In this document: one piece after another, positions 40,241 through 48,950 of the stretch
How the letters are laid out: every line of letters begins with the position of its first letter
Position numbering within the stretch: the stretch's first letter is position 1
NCBI GenBank assembly: GCA_045602925.1
Contig: JAZSCN010000012.1
Location: forward strand, 1-64,000
Reading direction: 5' to 3'
Length of the DNA stretch: 64,000 nucleotides
Source: UBA7477 sp045602925
Lineage (GTDB): Bacteria; Bacillota; Clostridia; Oscillospirales; Ruminococcaceae
Translations under genes and position numbers: made by a program
The notes under the pieces: model-generated
What the model saw: only the letters and a program-made list of their open reading frames with translations
Told to the model about the DNA's origin: nothing
The model's database searches: none

Positions 40241-41575
40241 ATGATTGATAAGGTTATCAAAACTATTGAAAGTTTTAATATGCTCGAAGTGAGCGAACGA
40301 GTCCTCGTCGGTCTTTCCGGCGGTGCAGACAGCGTGTCGCTCTCTTTGTGTTTGAAGGAGCTAGGCTTTAAAGTTTCCTGTGTTCATATAAATCACTTGA
40401 TTCGCGGTGAAGAAAGCGATAGAGATGAGAAATTTTGCAAAGAGTTCTGCAAAGTGCATGGATTTGAACTTTTAATTTATAAGCTTGATGTTCCTAAATA
40501 TTGCGAAGAGAATGGTATTTCTCTCGAGCTCGGTGCAAGAAAGCTCCGTTATGATGCTTTTGAAAAAGCATTAAAAGAACTAAATATATCTAAGCTTGCA
40601 ACAGCTCATACACTCTCTGACAACCTCGAAACTACAATTTTAAATCTCGTAAGAGGTTGCGGAATCAAGGGGATTTGTGGTATTCCTCCTGTGCGTGATA
40701 ATGTCATAAGACCACTGATTGATTGTTCGCGTCAAGATGTTGAAGAATATCTTAAATGCAAAAATGTAGAGTTTGTAAGCGATAGCACTAACTTTGTTGA
40801 TGATTGTAGCAGAAATATTATAAGGCTTAATGTTATTCCGCAGCTATTAAGAATCAATAGTGGAATTGAAAAAAGCTTTAGCGCTACTTCTGATAACCTA
40901 AGAGCTACAAATTCATTTATAGAAAAGCTTGTTTGTGATGCTGTTAATAAAGCTTCACTCGGCAATAATAAATATGATGCAAAAGCGTTTTTAACCCTCG
41001 AACAGCCAATTAACGCAATGTCAATTTCAGCTATTTTATCACAGAATGATATTGAGCCTTCTAAGGAAAGAATTAATGACATACTTAAGATTTGTTCTGA
41101 GAATGGTAAAATTACGCTTTCTAAAGATGTTTCAGCAGTGTGCTCTAATAACATTTTATCCTTTGAAAAAAAGCATAACCCTGTTAAAGACTTTGAAATT
41201 CCATTTGAAAAAGACCTTGAAACAGAACTGTGTAATAAGAAAATAACAATAAGAGCTCTTGAAAATTTCAACGCAAGCAACAATGTTAACAAAAAATTTA
41301 CAAAGTGCGTTGTGGATTGTGATAAAATAATAGGAGTTGTTGTTATTCGCAATAGAAGAAATGGCGACAAAATAAAGCTTGTCGGCAGGGGGCATACTTC
41401 CAGCATTAAAACGCTGTTTAATGCAGATATTCCTCTTTGCGAACGTGATAGTATTATATTTATCGCAGATGAATATGGTCCTATTTTTGTAGAAGGATAT
41501 GGCTGTGCACAAAGAGTTTCGCCTGACGAAAATTCAGTAGATTGTGTTGAAATAAAAATTTCACCATATCACTAA
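40241..41575 (+). CDS. tilS: tRNA(Ile)-lysidine synthase
   Basis: This 444-residue enzyme adds lysine to C34 of tRNA-Ile(CAU), changing it from Met to Ile decoding. The N-terminal PP-loop 'LVGLSGGADSVSLSL' (22-36) binds ATP, and 'AHTLSDNLETTILNLVRGCGIKGICGIPP' is a conserved catalytic-domain stretch. The C-terminal TilS domain shows 'VVIRNRRNGDKIKLVGRGHT'. The gene begins 3 nt after the dnaB stop and is the last of the coupled operon; ftsH follows 53 nt later. Confidence 0.95.
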   Translation: MIDKVIKTIESFNMLEVSERVLVGLSGGADSVSLSLCLKELGFKVSCVHINHLIRGEESDRDEKFCKEFCKVHGFELLIYKLDVPKYCEENGISLELGARKLRYDAFEKALKELNISKLATAHTLSDNLETTILNLVRGCGIKGICGIPPVRDNVIRPLIDCSRQDVEEYLKCKNVEFVSDSTNFVDDCSRNIIRLNVIPQLLRINSGIEKSFSATSDNLRATNSFIEKLVCDAVNKASLGNNKYDAKAFLTLEQPINAMSISAILSQNDIEPSKERINDILKICSENGKITLSKDVSAVCSNNILSFEKKHNPVKDFEIPFEKDLETELCNKKITIRALENFNASNNVNKKFTKCVVDCDKIIGVVVIRNRRNGDKIKLVGRGHTSSIKTLFNADIPLCERDSIIFIADEYGPIFVEGYGCAQRVSPDENSVDCVEIKISPYH

Positions 41576-41628
41576 TTTATCACATATATGATTTATAATA
41601 ACATCTAGTTTACTTAAGGAGTGGTATA

Positions 41629-43551
41629 TTGAACAAAAGTAATGGCTTTAAGAGCCTTTTAGTCTATCTGCTGATTTCAGCACTTATAGTCGGTGGTCTT
41701 ATCTACCTGCTGTCATCATTAGGCGGTGGAGATGATGAGAAGGATTATTCTGAAATTATGTCATACTTTGATGACCTCAGAGTTTCAGAGTTCGAGCTCG
41801 ACCTCGGTAGTGGTGAGCTTCAGTATAAGCTTGACGGTGAAGATAAGGAATATAAGTATAGCGTACCTAATGTTTCACTTTTTGTTAATGAGGTACTAGG
41901 TAGTGACGCCGAGAATTACCGTCAGCAGTATAATGCAAAGCATCCTGATGCGCCACTTGTATGCAATCTCGAGCCTATTAAGGATAACAGCTTACTTGTA
42001 AGTCTGCTTCCTACGCTAATATTGCTTGGCGTTATGATTGTTTTCTTTGTTATTATGATGAAGTCTGCAGGTGGAGGCGGAAAGCTCAATAGCTTTAGCA
42101 AGACTAACGCAAAGATGAATCTTGACCCTAACAAGAAGGTTACATTTGCTGACGTTGCTGGTGCAGATGAAGAAAAGGAAGAGCTTTCAGAAATTGTAGA
42201 TTTCCTTAAGAATCCTAGAAAGTATAACGAAATCGGTGCTAGAATCCCTAAGGGCGTTCTTCTTATGGGCCCTCCGGGTACAGGTAAAACACTTATGGCA
42301 AGAGCTGTAGCCGGTGAAGCTAATGTTCCTTTCTTCTCAATATCCGGTTCTGACTTTGTAGAAATGTTTGTCGGTGTCGGTGCTTCAAGAGTCCGTGACC
42401 TTTTCGATCAGGCAAAGAAGCATGCGCCATCAATTATATTCATCGACGAAATTGACGCTGTAGGTAGACAAAGAGGTACAGGTCTCGGCGGTGGTCACGA
42501 TGAAAGAGAACAGACTTTAAACCAGCTTCTTGTTGAAATGGACGGCTTTACAGGAAACGAGAATATCATTGTAATGGCTGGTACCAACCGTAGAGATATC
42601 CTTGACCCTGCTCTTTTAAGACCGGGCAGATTTGACAGACAGATTTATGTTAATTACCCTGATGTTAAGGGCAGAGAAGAGATTCTAAAGGTTCATACAA
42701 GAAACAAGCCACTCGCTCCTGATGTTGACCTTTCTACAATCGCTAAATCAACTTCAGGCTTTACAGGTGCCGACCTTGAAAATCTTGTTAATGAAGCAAG
42801 CCTTCTTGCTGCAAGACAGGATAAGAAGGCTATCACAAGAAAAGAACTTGAAGAAGCTGCAATTAAGGTTATTGCCGGACCGGAAAAGAAGTCTAAGGTT
42901 GTTACCGAAGAAGAAAAGAAGCTCACAGCTTACCACGAAGGTGGTCACGCACTTTGTCATTACTTTCTTCCTACGCAGGATAAGGTTCACCATGTAACTA
43001 TTATCCCTAGAGGACAGGCAGGCGGCTTTACAATGTCACTTCCTGAAAAGGATAAGTCTTATGTAAGTAAGAAGGAAATGTTTGAAACTATCATCGTTCT
43101 TCTTGGTGGACGTGTTGCAGAAAAGCTTGTTCTTGATGATATTTCAACCGGCGCTTCAAATGACCTCGAGAGAGCTACTGCTACTGCTAGAAATATGGTT
43201 ACAAGATACGGCTTTAGCGATAAGCTCGGCCCTGTTGTTTATGGCAGAGGCGAACATGAAGTATTCCTCGGCAGAGATTATGGTAGTACACCTGATTATT
43301 CAGAGCGTGTTGCTGGCGAGATTGATGCTGAAATAAGAGAAATTGTTGAAGATGCTATGTCTAAGTGTGAAAAGCTTATTTCTGACAATATGGATAAGCT
43401 CCACGAAATCGCTGAGTATCTTATGAAGCATGAAAAGATTGACGGAATAGGCTTCGAAAAGCTTATGAAAGGCGAGCTTAAAGAAGTAATTGTAACTGAG
43501 TCGGAAGTTATCGAAGAAACTCCTGACACAGATGCTGATAACGAAGAATAA
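41629..43551 (+). CDS. ftsH: ATP-dependent zinc metalloprotease FtsH
   Basis: This 640-residue membrane-anchored AAA+ protease clears misfolded membrane and regulatory proteins. It starts with TTG 41629, with AAGGAG upstream. Two N-terminal membrane segments (about 10-28 and 125-145) flank a short extracytoplasmic domain. Walker A 'GPPGTGKT' lies at 214-221. The zinc site HEGGH is at 436-440, against the more usual HEAGH, with both ligand histidines intact. An acidic C-terminus follows. The gene follows tilS, as in many Firmicutes, but hpt is absent between them. Confidence 0.96.
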   Translation: MNKSNGFKSLLVYLLISALIVGGLIYLLSSLGGGDDEKDYSEIMSYFDDLRVSEFELDLGSGELQYKLDGEDKEYKYSVPNVSLFVNEVLGSDAENYRQQYNAKHPDAPLVCNLEPIKDNSLLVSLLPTLILLGVMIVFFVIMMKSAGGGGKLNSFSKTNAKMNLDPNKKVTFADVAGADEEKEELSEIVDFLKNPRKYNEIGARIPKGVLLMGPPGTGKTLMARAVAGEANVPFFSISGSDFVEMFVGVGASRVRDLFDQAKKHAPSIIFIDEIDAVGRQRGTGLGGGHDEREQTLNQLLVEMDGFTGNENIIVMAGTNRRDILDPALLRPGRFDRQIYVNYPDVKGREEILKVHTRNKPLAPDVDLSTIAKSTSGFTGADLENLVNEASLLAARQDKKAITRKELEEAAIKVIAGPEKKSKVVTEEEKKLTAYHEGGHALCHYFLPTQDKVHHVTIIPRGQAGGFTMSLPEKDKSYVSKKEMFETIIVLLGGRVAEKLVLDDISTGASNDLERATATARNMVTRYGFSDKLGPVVYGRGEHEVFLGRDYGSTPDYSERVAGEIDAEIREIVEDAMSKCEKLISDNMDKLHEIAEYLMKHEKIDGIGFEKLMKGELKEVIVTESEVIEETPDTDADNEE

Positions 43552-43557
43552 AAAAAT

Positions 43558-43592
43558 ACGCTCTTTGCAGATTTTGCAAGGAGCGTTTCTTT
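43558..43592. terminator. Intrinsic terminator after ftsH
   Basis: ACGCTC (43558-43563) and TTGCA pair with TGCAA and GAGCGT (43581-43586), followed by TTCTTTTT. It separates ftsH from the convergent VanZ-like gene. Confidence 0.85.
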
Positions 43593-44075
43593 TTATTGCT
43601 TGCTATTACGTTTAAATAGCTTTATTACTAAAATAATAAATATTGTACCAAGCACAGCACCGGAAGAATCTATACATATATCTCTAAGCTCACAAGACCT
43701 TCCGGGAACAAAAGACTGATGTATTTCATCTGATATAGAGAACAGCAGGCAGTATGATATCGAAAAAATATAAGCTTTTTTTGTAAAGATTGAGCTTAAC
43801 CCTATGAAAGACAAAATTCCTAAAAGTCCGTACGCACTAAAGTGTGCACCCTTTCGAACGTAAAATTGTAGTCCATCGATTTTTTCAAGCTTTTCTGCTT
43901 CGGATAAGCTATCATAGTTTTTATCGAAAATAGATAAAAGAGTGTCGCATACACCGGAGCTCGTTCCTTGAGATTCATCGGAATTTTGTGATGACATTAC
44001 AAATATTATAACACTTAATGTTAATGTAAGGATTATAAATACAACACCTAGCTTTGAAGGCTTTTTAATCACCAT
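43593..44075 (-). CDS. VanZ-like family membrane protein
   Basis: This 160-residue protein starts at ATG 44075, with AAAGG upstream. Four hydrophobic segments are seen. Conserved VanZ-family residues are 'YVRKGAHFSAYGLLG' and 'SDEIHQSFVPGRSCELRDICIDSSGAVLG'. VanZ confers low-level teicoplanin resistance in enterococci, but homologues are widespread with unclear roles in the cell envelope. The start overlaps the 3' end of cca by 11 nt, so translation is coupled. Confidence 0.85.
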   Translation of the reverse strand: MVIKKPSKLGVVFIILTLTLSVIIFVMSSQNSDESQGTSSGVCDTLLSIFDKNYDSLSEAEKLEKIDGLQFYVRKGAHFSAYGLLGILSFIGLSSIFTKKAYIFSISYCLLFSISDEIHQSFVPGRSCELRDICIDSSGAVLGTIFIILVIKLFKRNSKQ

Positions 44076-45402
44076 ATTTTTGCAACCTTTCTTTAATGTA
44101 CTTCTTAAGTATAGTTTTGTCATTACCGATTTTATTGCTAATGACAGCTTCTAAGCAATCTGATAAACATTCACCAATAGCTTTGCCTTTTAAACCTAGC
44201 TTTATAACATCATCACCGTTAATTGCAAGCTGTGAAAGGAATACGCAATCATCATGCTCTTTAATTTCGGTTCCAATCTTTTCAATTAGCCTAATGTCAC
44301 TATATTTTTCCTCACGCATATAATCCGCTTGTGCAGATATATCAGCAAGTCTAACCTTTATATACATTTCAAAAAAACCGTATCCAAACTTTGAAATAAA
44401 CCTTCTTACAGAAGCAGTATCACTCTTAATTCGATTATCATGCTGTGAAACAAGTGTGCAAACAAGCTCGGTTGTATCATTATCACATTTTAATCTTAAA
44501 AGTGAAGTTTTGGCAAGCTCAGCGCTTTTGGTCATATGTCCGAAAAAGTGACAGCGACCATTCTTGCCAATAGACATACAATAAGGCTTTCCTATGTCGT
44601 GTAATAGCATAGCAAGCCTTAAATTAATGTCTGGCTCAATATTTCCTACAGTTCTGCAAATGTGTTCCCATACATTATAGCAGTGGTGTAGAGAGTTTTG
44701 CTCATAGTCAAAGCTTGCTGTAATTTCAGGTATAATAGTAGCGATAATGTCTCTGTATTTGAGTAAGACCTCTGTGACATTCTTTCCAAGAAGAAGCTTT
44801 TTGAGTTCAGTAAGCTTTCTTTCTGCTGATACAAAGTCTAGTAAATGCTTCTTATCGAACAAAGCATTTTCCGTTTCTGTCTCAATTGAAAAGCCTAATG
44901 TTGACGAAAACCTGATGCACCGTAGAATCCTAAGTGCATCTTCTTCAAATCGCTTACGAGCGTCACCTATAGCTTTTATAACGCCATTTTCGATGTCATT
45001 AATTCCACCAAAGGCATCCACGATGTTTTCATCCTTGTCACAACAGATACTGTTTATGGTAAAATCGCGTCTGGATAAATCACTTTTAAGGTCTCTGACA
45101 AATTCAACCTGCGCGGGACTGCGATGTTTAGTATACTCTCCATCATTGCGATATGTTGTAATTTCAATAGGGGTGTTGTCTATAATTACTGTAACAGTTC
45201 CGTGCTTTATTCCTGTTTCGATAGTTTTAAATGCAGAAAAAACAGAAATAATCTGCTGAGGTAGTGCATTGGTGCAAATGTCGTAGTCGTATGGTTCAAT
45301 TCCCATGGCATAATCTCTGACACAGCCACCGACTAGATATGCTTCATAGCCATAATTGTTTAATAATTCAAGAGCATATTTTGGGGCTTTTTTTATTGTC
45401 AT
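44065..45402 (-). CDS. cca: CCA tRNA nucleotidyltransferase
   Basis: This 445-residue enzyme adds or repairs the 3' CCA of tRNAs. ATG 45402 follows AAAGGAG by 11 nt; the ATG at 45426 lies over the ribosome site itself. Class II nucleotidyltransferase motifs are 'YLVGGCVRDYAMGIEPYDYDICT' (catalytic Asp pair), 'RRDFTINSI' and 'RILRCIRFSSTLGF'. An HD-like region 'LLHDIGKP' lies in the C-terminal half, which suggests the subgroup with added phosphohydrolase-type domain. The encoded tRNA-Leu of this window already carries CCA, so repair may dominate. Confidence 0.94.
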   Translation of the reverse strand: MTIKKAPKYALELLNNYGYEAYLVGGCVRDYAMGIEPYDYDICTNALPQQIISVFSAFKTIETGIKHGTVTVIIDNTPIEITTYRNDGEYTKHRSPAQVEFVRDLKSDLSRRDFTINSICCDKDENIVDAFGGINDIENGVIKAIGDARKRFEEDALRILRCIRFSSTLGFSIETETENALFDKKHLLDFVSAERKLTELKKLLLGKNVTEVLLKYRDIIATIIPEITASFDYEQNSLHHCYNVWEHICRTVGNIEPDINLRLAMLLHDIGKPYCMSIGKNGRCHFFGHMTKSAELAKTSLLRLKCDNDTTELVCTLVSQHDNRIKSDTASVRRFISKFGYGFFEMYIKVRLADISAQADYMREEKYSDIRLIEKIGTEIKEHDDCVFLSQLAINGDDVIKLGLKGKAIGECLSDCLEAVISNKIGNDKTILKKYIKERLQKYGD

Positions 45403-45438
45403 TGAATTTTGCACTCCTTTCAGCATAGAATAATACTT

Positions 45439-46917
45439 ATGAATAAGTCTGTCTATAAAATTAATTACTTTCTTCCAATAATTTCAGCTATTGTATGTTC
45501 TTTAATGCAGATAGTAGAACTACCATTATTGGCTCTGTTTTGCTTAGTACCTTTATTTTTGGCACTTGAGTGTGGTAATAATAAAAAGCAAGCACTTAGA
45601 ATCTATTTTATTGTGTATCATATGATACTAAATAGCTATCTTTTGACGCTTTATGATACACTACCAATTAATAGATTTGCCGGAATGTTACTTTGCATAT
45701 TATGTGTTTGGCTTTTATCGGTATATCAATCAGTAGTAATGCTAGCTTGCACAATACCGATAATAACAATAAAAAGTCCCCAAATACTTCTTATTGCATT
45801 TTGCTTTTGCTATCCATTCGGTCAGTTTTTACTTGAAAGAATTCCGGCAATCGGATATCCTTGGGCTAGGCTTGAGCTTTCGCTTACTCCAATCCCGGAG
45901 TTTCTATCATCAGCTCGAATTTTCGGTGGTAATTTTACTGCACTAATAATTCTGGTTGTAAATTTACTTGTGTATTACGTTATAAAGGCTTGCAAAGAAG
46001 GGAATATAGGCAAAACAGCAATGTTTAGTACTGTAGCCACTATAGTCATTTTCTCATCATATATGTACGGAAGACTTAATATAGCGAGAAACTCGTCAGG
46101 GAATTATATACGAATTCTCATAATTCAAAGTGATGTTGAGGGTGTAGATAAGCTTTCGGTAACAAAGAAACAAGCCGTCGAATGGTATTGTAATTATATT
46201 ACTAATGTTTCAAGTGAAAAGTATAATTTGATTTTACTGCCCGAGACAGCAATACCGGCGGTTTTAGATGATCAGAGCGAAAATAAGCTTATAGAATGTG
46301 TCGGTAAAAATACAAGTATAGTATGCGGCTGTATTCTATCTAAGGATGAAAAACGATATAACGCCATTAAAGTTCTGGGAACAGAAAGTGTACACCTAAA
46401 AGAAATTCTGGTGCCGTTTGGAGAATATATTCCGTTTTGCGAGATTGATGGTATGCCAAAACTGAAAGCTTCTAAAAATGATACGGCAATACTAGTTGAT
46501 GATACAGCTTGTGCAGCACTCATTTGTATAGAGAGTATATATTCACATCTTCTTTTAAAACAGATTAGAAATGACGCACAGATAGTTTTTGTTTCAACTA
46601 ATGATTCGTGGTTTAAAGATAGTTTTGCAAGACAAATGCACTTTAGACATAGCGTTCTAAGAGCCTGTGAATATGACAGATACGTCGTAAGAAGTGCAAA
46701 TTGTGGGATTTCAGCACTAATAGATAGATACGGTAACGTGCAGGCTGCTATTAATTCAAAAGAGGCAGTGTGTTTAGATGTTAGTGCTGAGCTTTTGACA
46801 ACTAAAACTATATACGCACGTTTTGGAGAACTGCCAATGATAATACCACTTGTGTTGTTGGTGTGGTTATATTTAAGAATAATATCACAAAAGCTTTATA
46901 GAATGAATATGAAATAA
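45439..46917 (+). CDS. lnt: Apolipoprotein N-acyltransferase-like protein
   Basis: This 492-residue membrane enzyme has about seven N-terminal hydrophobic segments, a nitrilase-like domain, and a last membrane helix. The catalytic triad is visible: Glu269 in 'LLPETAIP', Lys321 in 'LKEILVPFGEY' and Cys363 in 'LICIESIY'. It would add a third acyl chain to lipoproteins. Lnt is classic in Gram-negatives and actinobacteria and less usual in low-GC Gram-positives; the many lipoproteins in this window make it a fitting partner. ATG 45439 lies only 36 bp from the divergent cca start and has a weak ribosome site. Confidence 0.88.
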   Translation: MNKSVYKINYFLPIISAIVCSLMQIVELPLLALFCLVPLFLALECGNNKKQALRIYFIVYHMILNSYLLTLYDTLPINRFAGMLLCILCVWLLSVYQSVVMLACTIPIITIKSPQILLIAFCFCYPFGQFLLERIPAIGYPWARLELSLTPIPEFLSSARIFGGNFTALIILVVNLLVYYVIKACKEGNIGKTAMFSTVATIVIFSSYMYGRLNIARNSSGNYIRILIIQSDVEGVDKLSVTKKQAVEWYCNYITNVSSEKYNLILLPETAIPAVLDDQSENKLIECVGKNTSIVCGCILSKDEKRYNAIKVLGTESVHLKEILVPFGEYIPFCEIDGMPKLKASKNDTAILVDDTACAALICIESIYSHLLLKQIRNDAQIVFVSTNDSWFKDSFARQMHFRHSVLRACEYDRYVVRSANCGISALIDRYGNVQAAINSKEAVCLDVSAELLTTKTIYARFGELPMIIPLVLLVWLYLRIISQKLYRMNMK

Positions 46918-47054
46918 CTCCATATCATTTTACCATATTTCATAGTAAAAATCTAGTGGCTTGTATAAAATGTAATAATCGTGAAATAATACTACTGTCA
47001 TTGAAATATGACAACCTAAAAGTAATATGCATATAACGGAAAGGATAGAGATTT

Positions 47055-47360
47055 ATGCTTAAAAGAATTCTCGGGTCTGTAATAGCCCTGACAATTTCAG
47101 CAATGATGCTCACAGGCTGTTCAAGAGATGATGGTAATGTAGATGAATCTAACAATTCATCAAGCAGTGAAGTAACCACTACAACTTCAACAACTACTAC
47201 AACCACAACAACTACGACAACCAGCAGAAAAAATGATAACAGTAATAATGTCGTTGATGACATTGGCTCTACTGCTGACAATATTGTGAGCGATGCCGGA
47301 GATGCAGTGAACGATGCTGTTGATGGTGCAACTGATATTGTAGATGACTTGACTAGATAA
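47055..47360 (+). CDS. Small threonine-rich lipoprotein
   Basis: This 101-residue secreted lipoprotein has signal peptide and lipobox LTG-Cys22, then a Ser/Asp/Asn stretch. An almost pure Thr run follows (about 41-56). Its codons are mixed (ACT, ACA, ACC, ACG) rather than repeated, so the run is kept at protein level. The C-terminal part repeats Asp-Asp/Val-Asp-Ala units. It looks like a surface tether or stalk; function unknown. GAAAGG precedes the ATG. Confidence 0.8.
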   Translation: MLKRILGSVIALTISAMMLTGCSRDDGNVDESNNSSSSEVTTTTSTTTTTTTTTTTSRKNDNSNNVVDDIGSTADNIVSDAGDAVNDAVDGATDIVDDLTR

Positions 47361-47368
47361 CTCTGTTA

Positions 47369-47407
47369 TAAAGCTTTCGTTTTTATTTGAGCGAAAGCTT
47401 TATTTTG
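47369..47407 (+). terminator. Intrinsic terminator after the Thr-rich lipoprotein gene
   Basis: TAAAGCTTTCG (47369-47379) pairs with CGAAAGCTTTA (47392-47402), followed by TTTTG. Confidence 0.88.
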
Positions 47408-47433
47408 TTATATGTGGAATATTGAGTTAATGC

Positions 47434-47462
47434 TTGACAAGAATTTAAAATTAGTGTAAAAT
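47434..47462 (+). promoter_or_regulatory. Promoter of the citrate synthase gene
   Basis: TTGACA (47434-47439), a 17-bp spacer and TAAAAT (47457-47462). Confidence 0.82.
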
Positions 47463-47494
47463 TATTAAATAACTTGTTTTAGAGGTGAGAATGT

Positions 47495-48838
47495 ATGAGT
47501 AAGGCAGGAAGAGAGCTTCTTTGTAAGAAGTTTATTGATAATAACACGATTAAGCCTGAATTATTTGATAATTACATAGTAAAAAGAGGATTAAGAAATG
47601 CTGACGGAACGGGTGTCGTAGCTGGTCTTACGAACATTTGTAACGTTCACGGATATGTTGTAAACGAAGGTGAAAAGTCTCCTATTGAAGGCGAGCTTAT
47701 ATATAGAGGATATAATATTAGAGATCTTGTAAGTAATGCAATTGCCGAAAATCGTTTTGGATATGAAGAAATTGTTTATCTGCTTTTACTTGGTGACCTT
47801 CCATCACAGAATGAGCTTGAAATCTTTAAGTCGCTTTTGGCTTCAAACAGAGATTTGCCCGATTCCTTCTTTGAGGATATGATTCTTAAAAATCCTTCAA
47901 AAAATGTTATGAATAAAATGGCAAGAGCGGTTCTTTCGCTTTATTCCTATGATGAAAATCCTGAGAATATAAGCCCAGAACACGAAATGGCTACAGCTAT
48001 TTCTATTCTTGCAAAAATGCCTACTATTATGGTTTCTGCGTATCAGGTTAAGAATAGATATTTTAACGGCAAGAGTATGTTTATGCATCCACTTATTAAG
48101 TCTCAATCTACTGCCGAATCTATTCTTTCTACAATTAGACCTGACAGAGAATTTACAGATGAAGAAGCTAAGCTTCTCGATATTATGCTTATGCTTCACG
48201 CTGAGCACGGTGGCGGTAATAACTCTACCTTCGCTTGCAGAGTTTTGACATCATCGGGCACTGACCCATATTCTGCTTATTCTGCTGCAATTGGTGCACT
48301 TAAGGGACACAGACACGGTGGTGCTAATGCAAAGGTTACTGAGATGCAGGATATTGTTAAAGCTAATGTCAAGAATTGGGCGAATGAGGGTGAAGTTGCC
48401 GACTTCCTTAGAAAAATTATTCGTAAAGAAGCAGGCGACGGAACAGGTCTTATCTATGGTATGGGACATGCGGTATACACACTTTCTGACCCTAGAGCTG
48501 TTATTCTCCATGAAAATGCTAAGAAACTCGCTTATGGTACTGAATTTGAAGCTGAGTTCAGGCTCCTTGAAAATATAGAAAAGCTGACGCCGATACTTTT
48601 TGCAGAAGAGAAGGGCAACGGAAAAGTTATGTGTGCTAACGTAGATATGTATTCTGGCCTTGTATACAGAATGCTCAAGATTCCGCAAGACCTATTCACA
48701 CCACTTTTTGCCGTATCCAGAATGGCTGGTTGGTCTGCTCATAGATTTGAAGAGCTTGTAACAGGCAACAGAATTATAAGACCGGCATATAAATCTGTAC
48801 TTAAGAATAGAAAATATGTTCCAATTAGTGAAAGATAA
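47495..48838 (+). CDS. Citrate synthase family protein
   Basis: This 447-residue enzyme condenses oxaloacetate with acetyl-CoA (or propionyl-CoA in methylcitrate synthases). Motifs include 'LHAEHGGGNNSTFACR' with a catalytic His, 'GALKGHRHGGANAKV' and 'GMGHAVYTLSDPRA' with the second His and catalytic Asp. 'SRMAGWSAHRFEEL' is a conserved C-terminal stretch. It probably supplies 2-oxoglutarate in a partial TCA pathway. It is monocistronic with its own promoter and terminator. GAGGTG precedes the ATG. Confidence 0.93.
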   Translation: MSKAGRELLCKKFIDNNTIKPELFDNYIVKRGLRNADGTGVVAGLTNICNVHGYVVNEGEKSPIEGELIYRGYNIRDLVSNAIAENRFGYEEIVYLLLLGDLPSQNELEIFKSLLASNRDLPDSFFEDMILKNPSKNVMNKMARAVLSLYSYDENPENISPEHEMATAISILAKMPTIMVSAYQVKNRYFNGKSMFMHPLIKSQSTAESILSTIRPDREFTDEEAKLLDIMLMLHAEHGGGNNSTFACRVLTSSGTDPYSAYSAAIGALKGHRHGGANAKVTEMQDIVKANVKNWANEGEVADFLRKIIRKEAGDGTGLIYGMGHAVYTLSDPRAVILHENAKKLAYGTEFEAEFRLLENIEKLTPILFAEEKGNGKVMCANVDMYSGLVYRMLKIPQDLFTPLFAVSRMAGWSAHRFEELVTGNRIIRPAYKSVLKNRKYVPISER

Positions 48839-48891
48839 TTAAAAAATCTTTTCAAAAGGTCTTTAAAAAAATATTATTTTGTGTTATAATA

Positions 48892-48930
48892 GAGCTAAGT
48901 GTATTATTTACACTTAGCTCGTAATTTTTT
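48892..48930 (+). terminator. Intrinsic terminator after citrate synthase
   Basis: GAGCTAAGTGT (48892-48902) and ACACTTAGCTC (48910-48920) form a perfect 11-bp stem followed by GTAATTTTTT. A TATAAT sequence (48885-48890) just upstream would start a transcript inside the stem, so it is probably not the promoter of the next gene. Confidence 0.88.
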
Positions 48931-48950
48931 ATGAAAGGAGTAGGGCATAT

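Noticed and set aside
48885..48890. TATAAT as promoter of the lipoprotein gene at 48951
   Set aside because: A transcript from it would start inside an intrinsic terminator stem; the hairpin is better explained as the end of citrate synthase.
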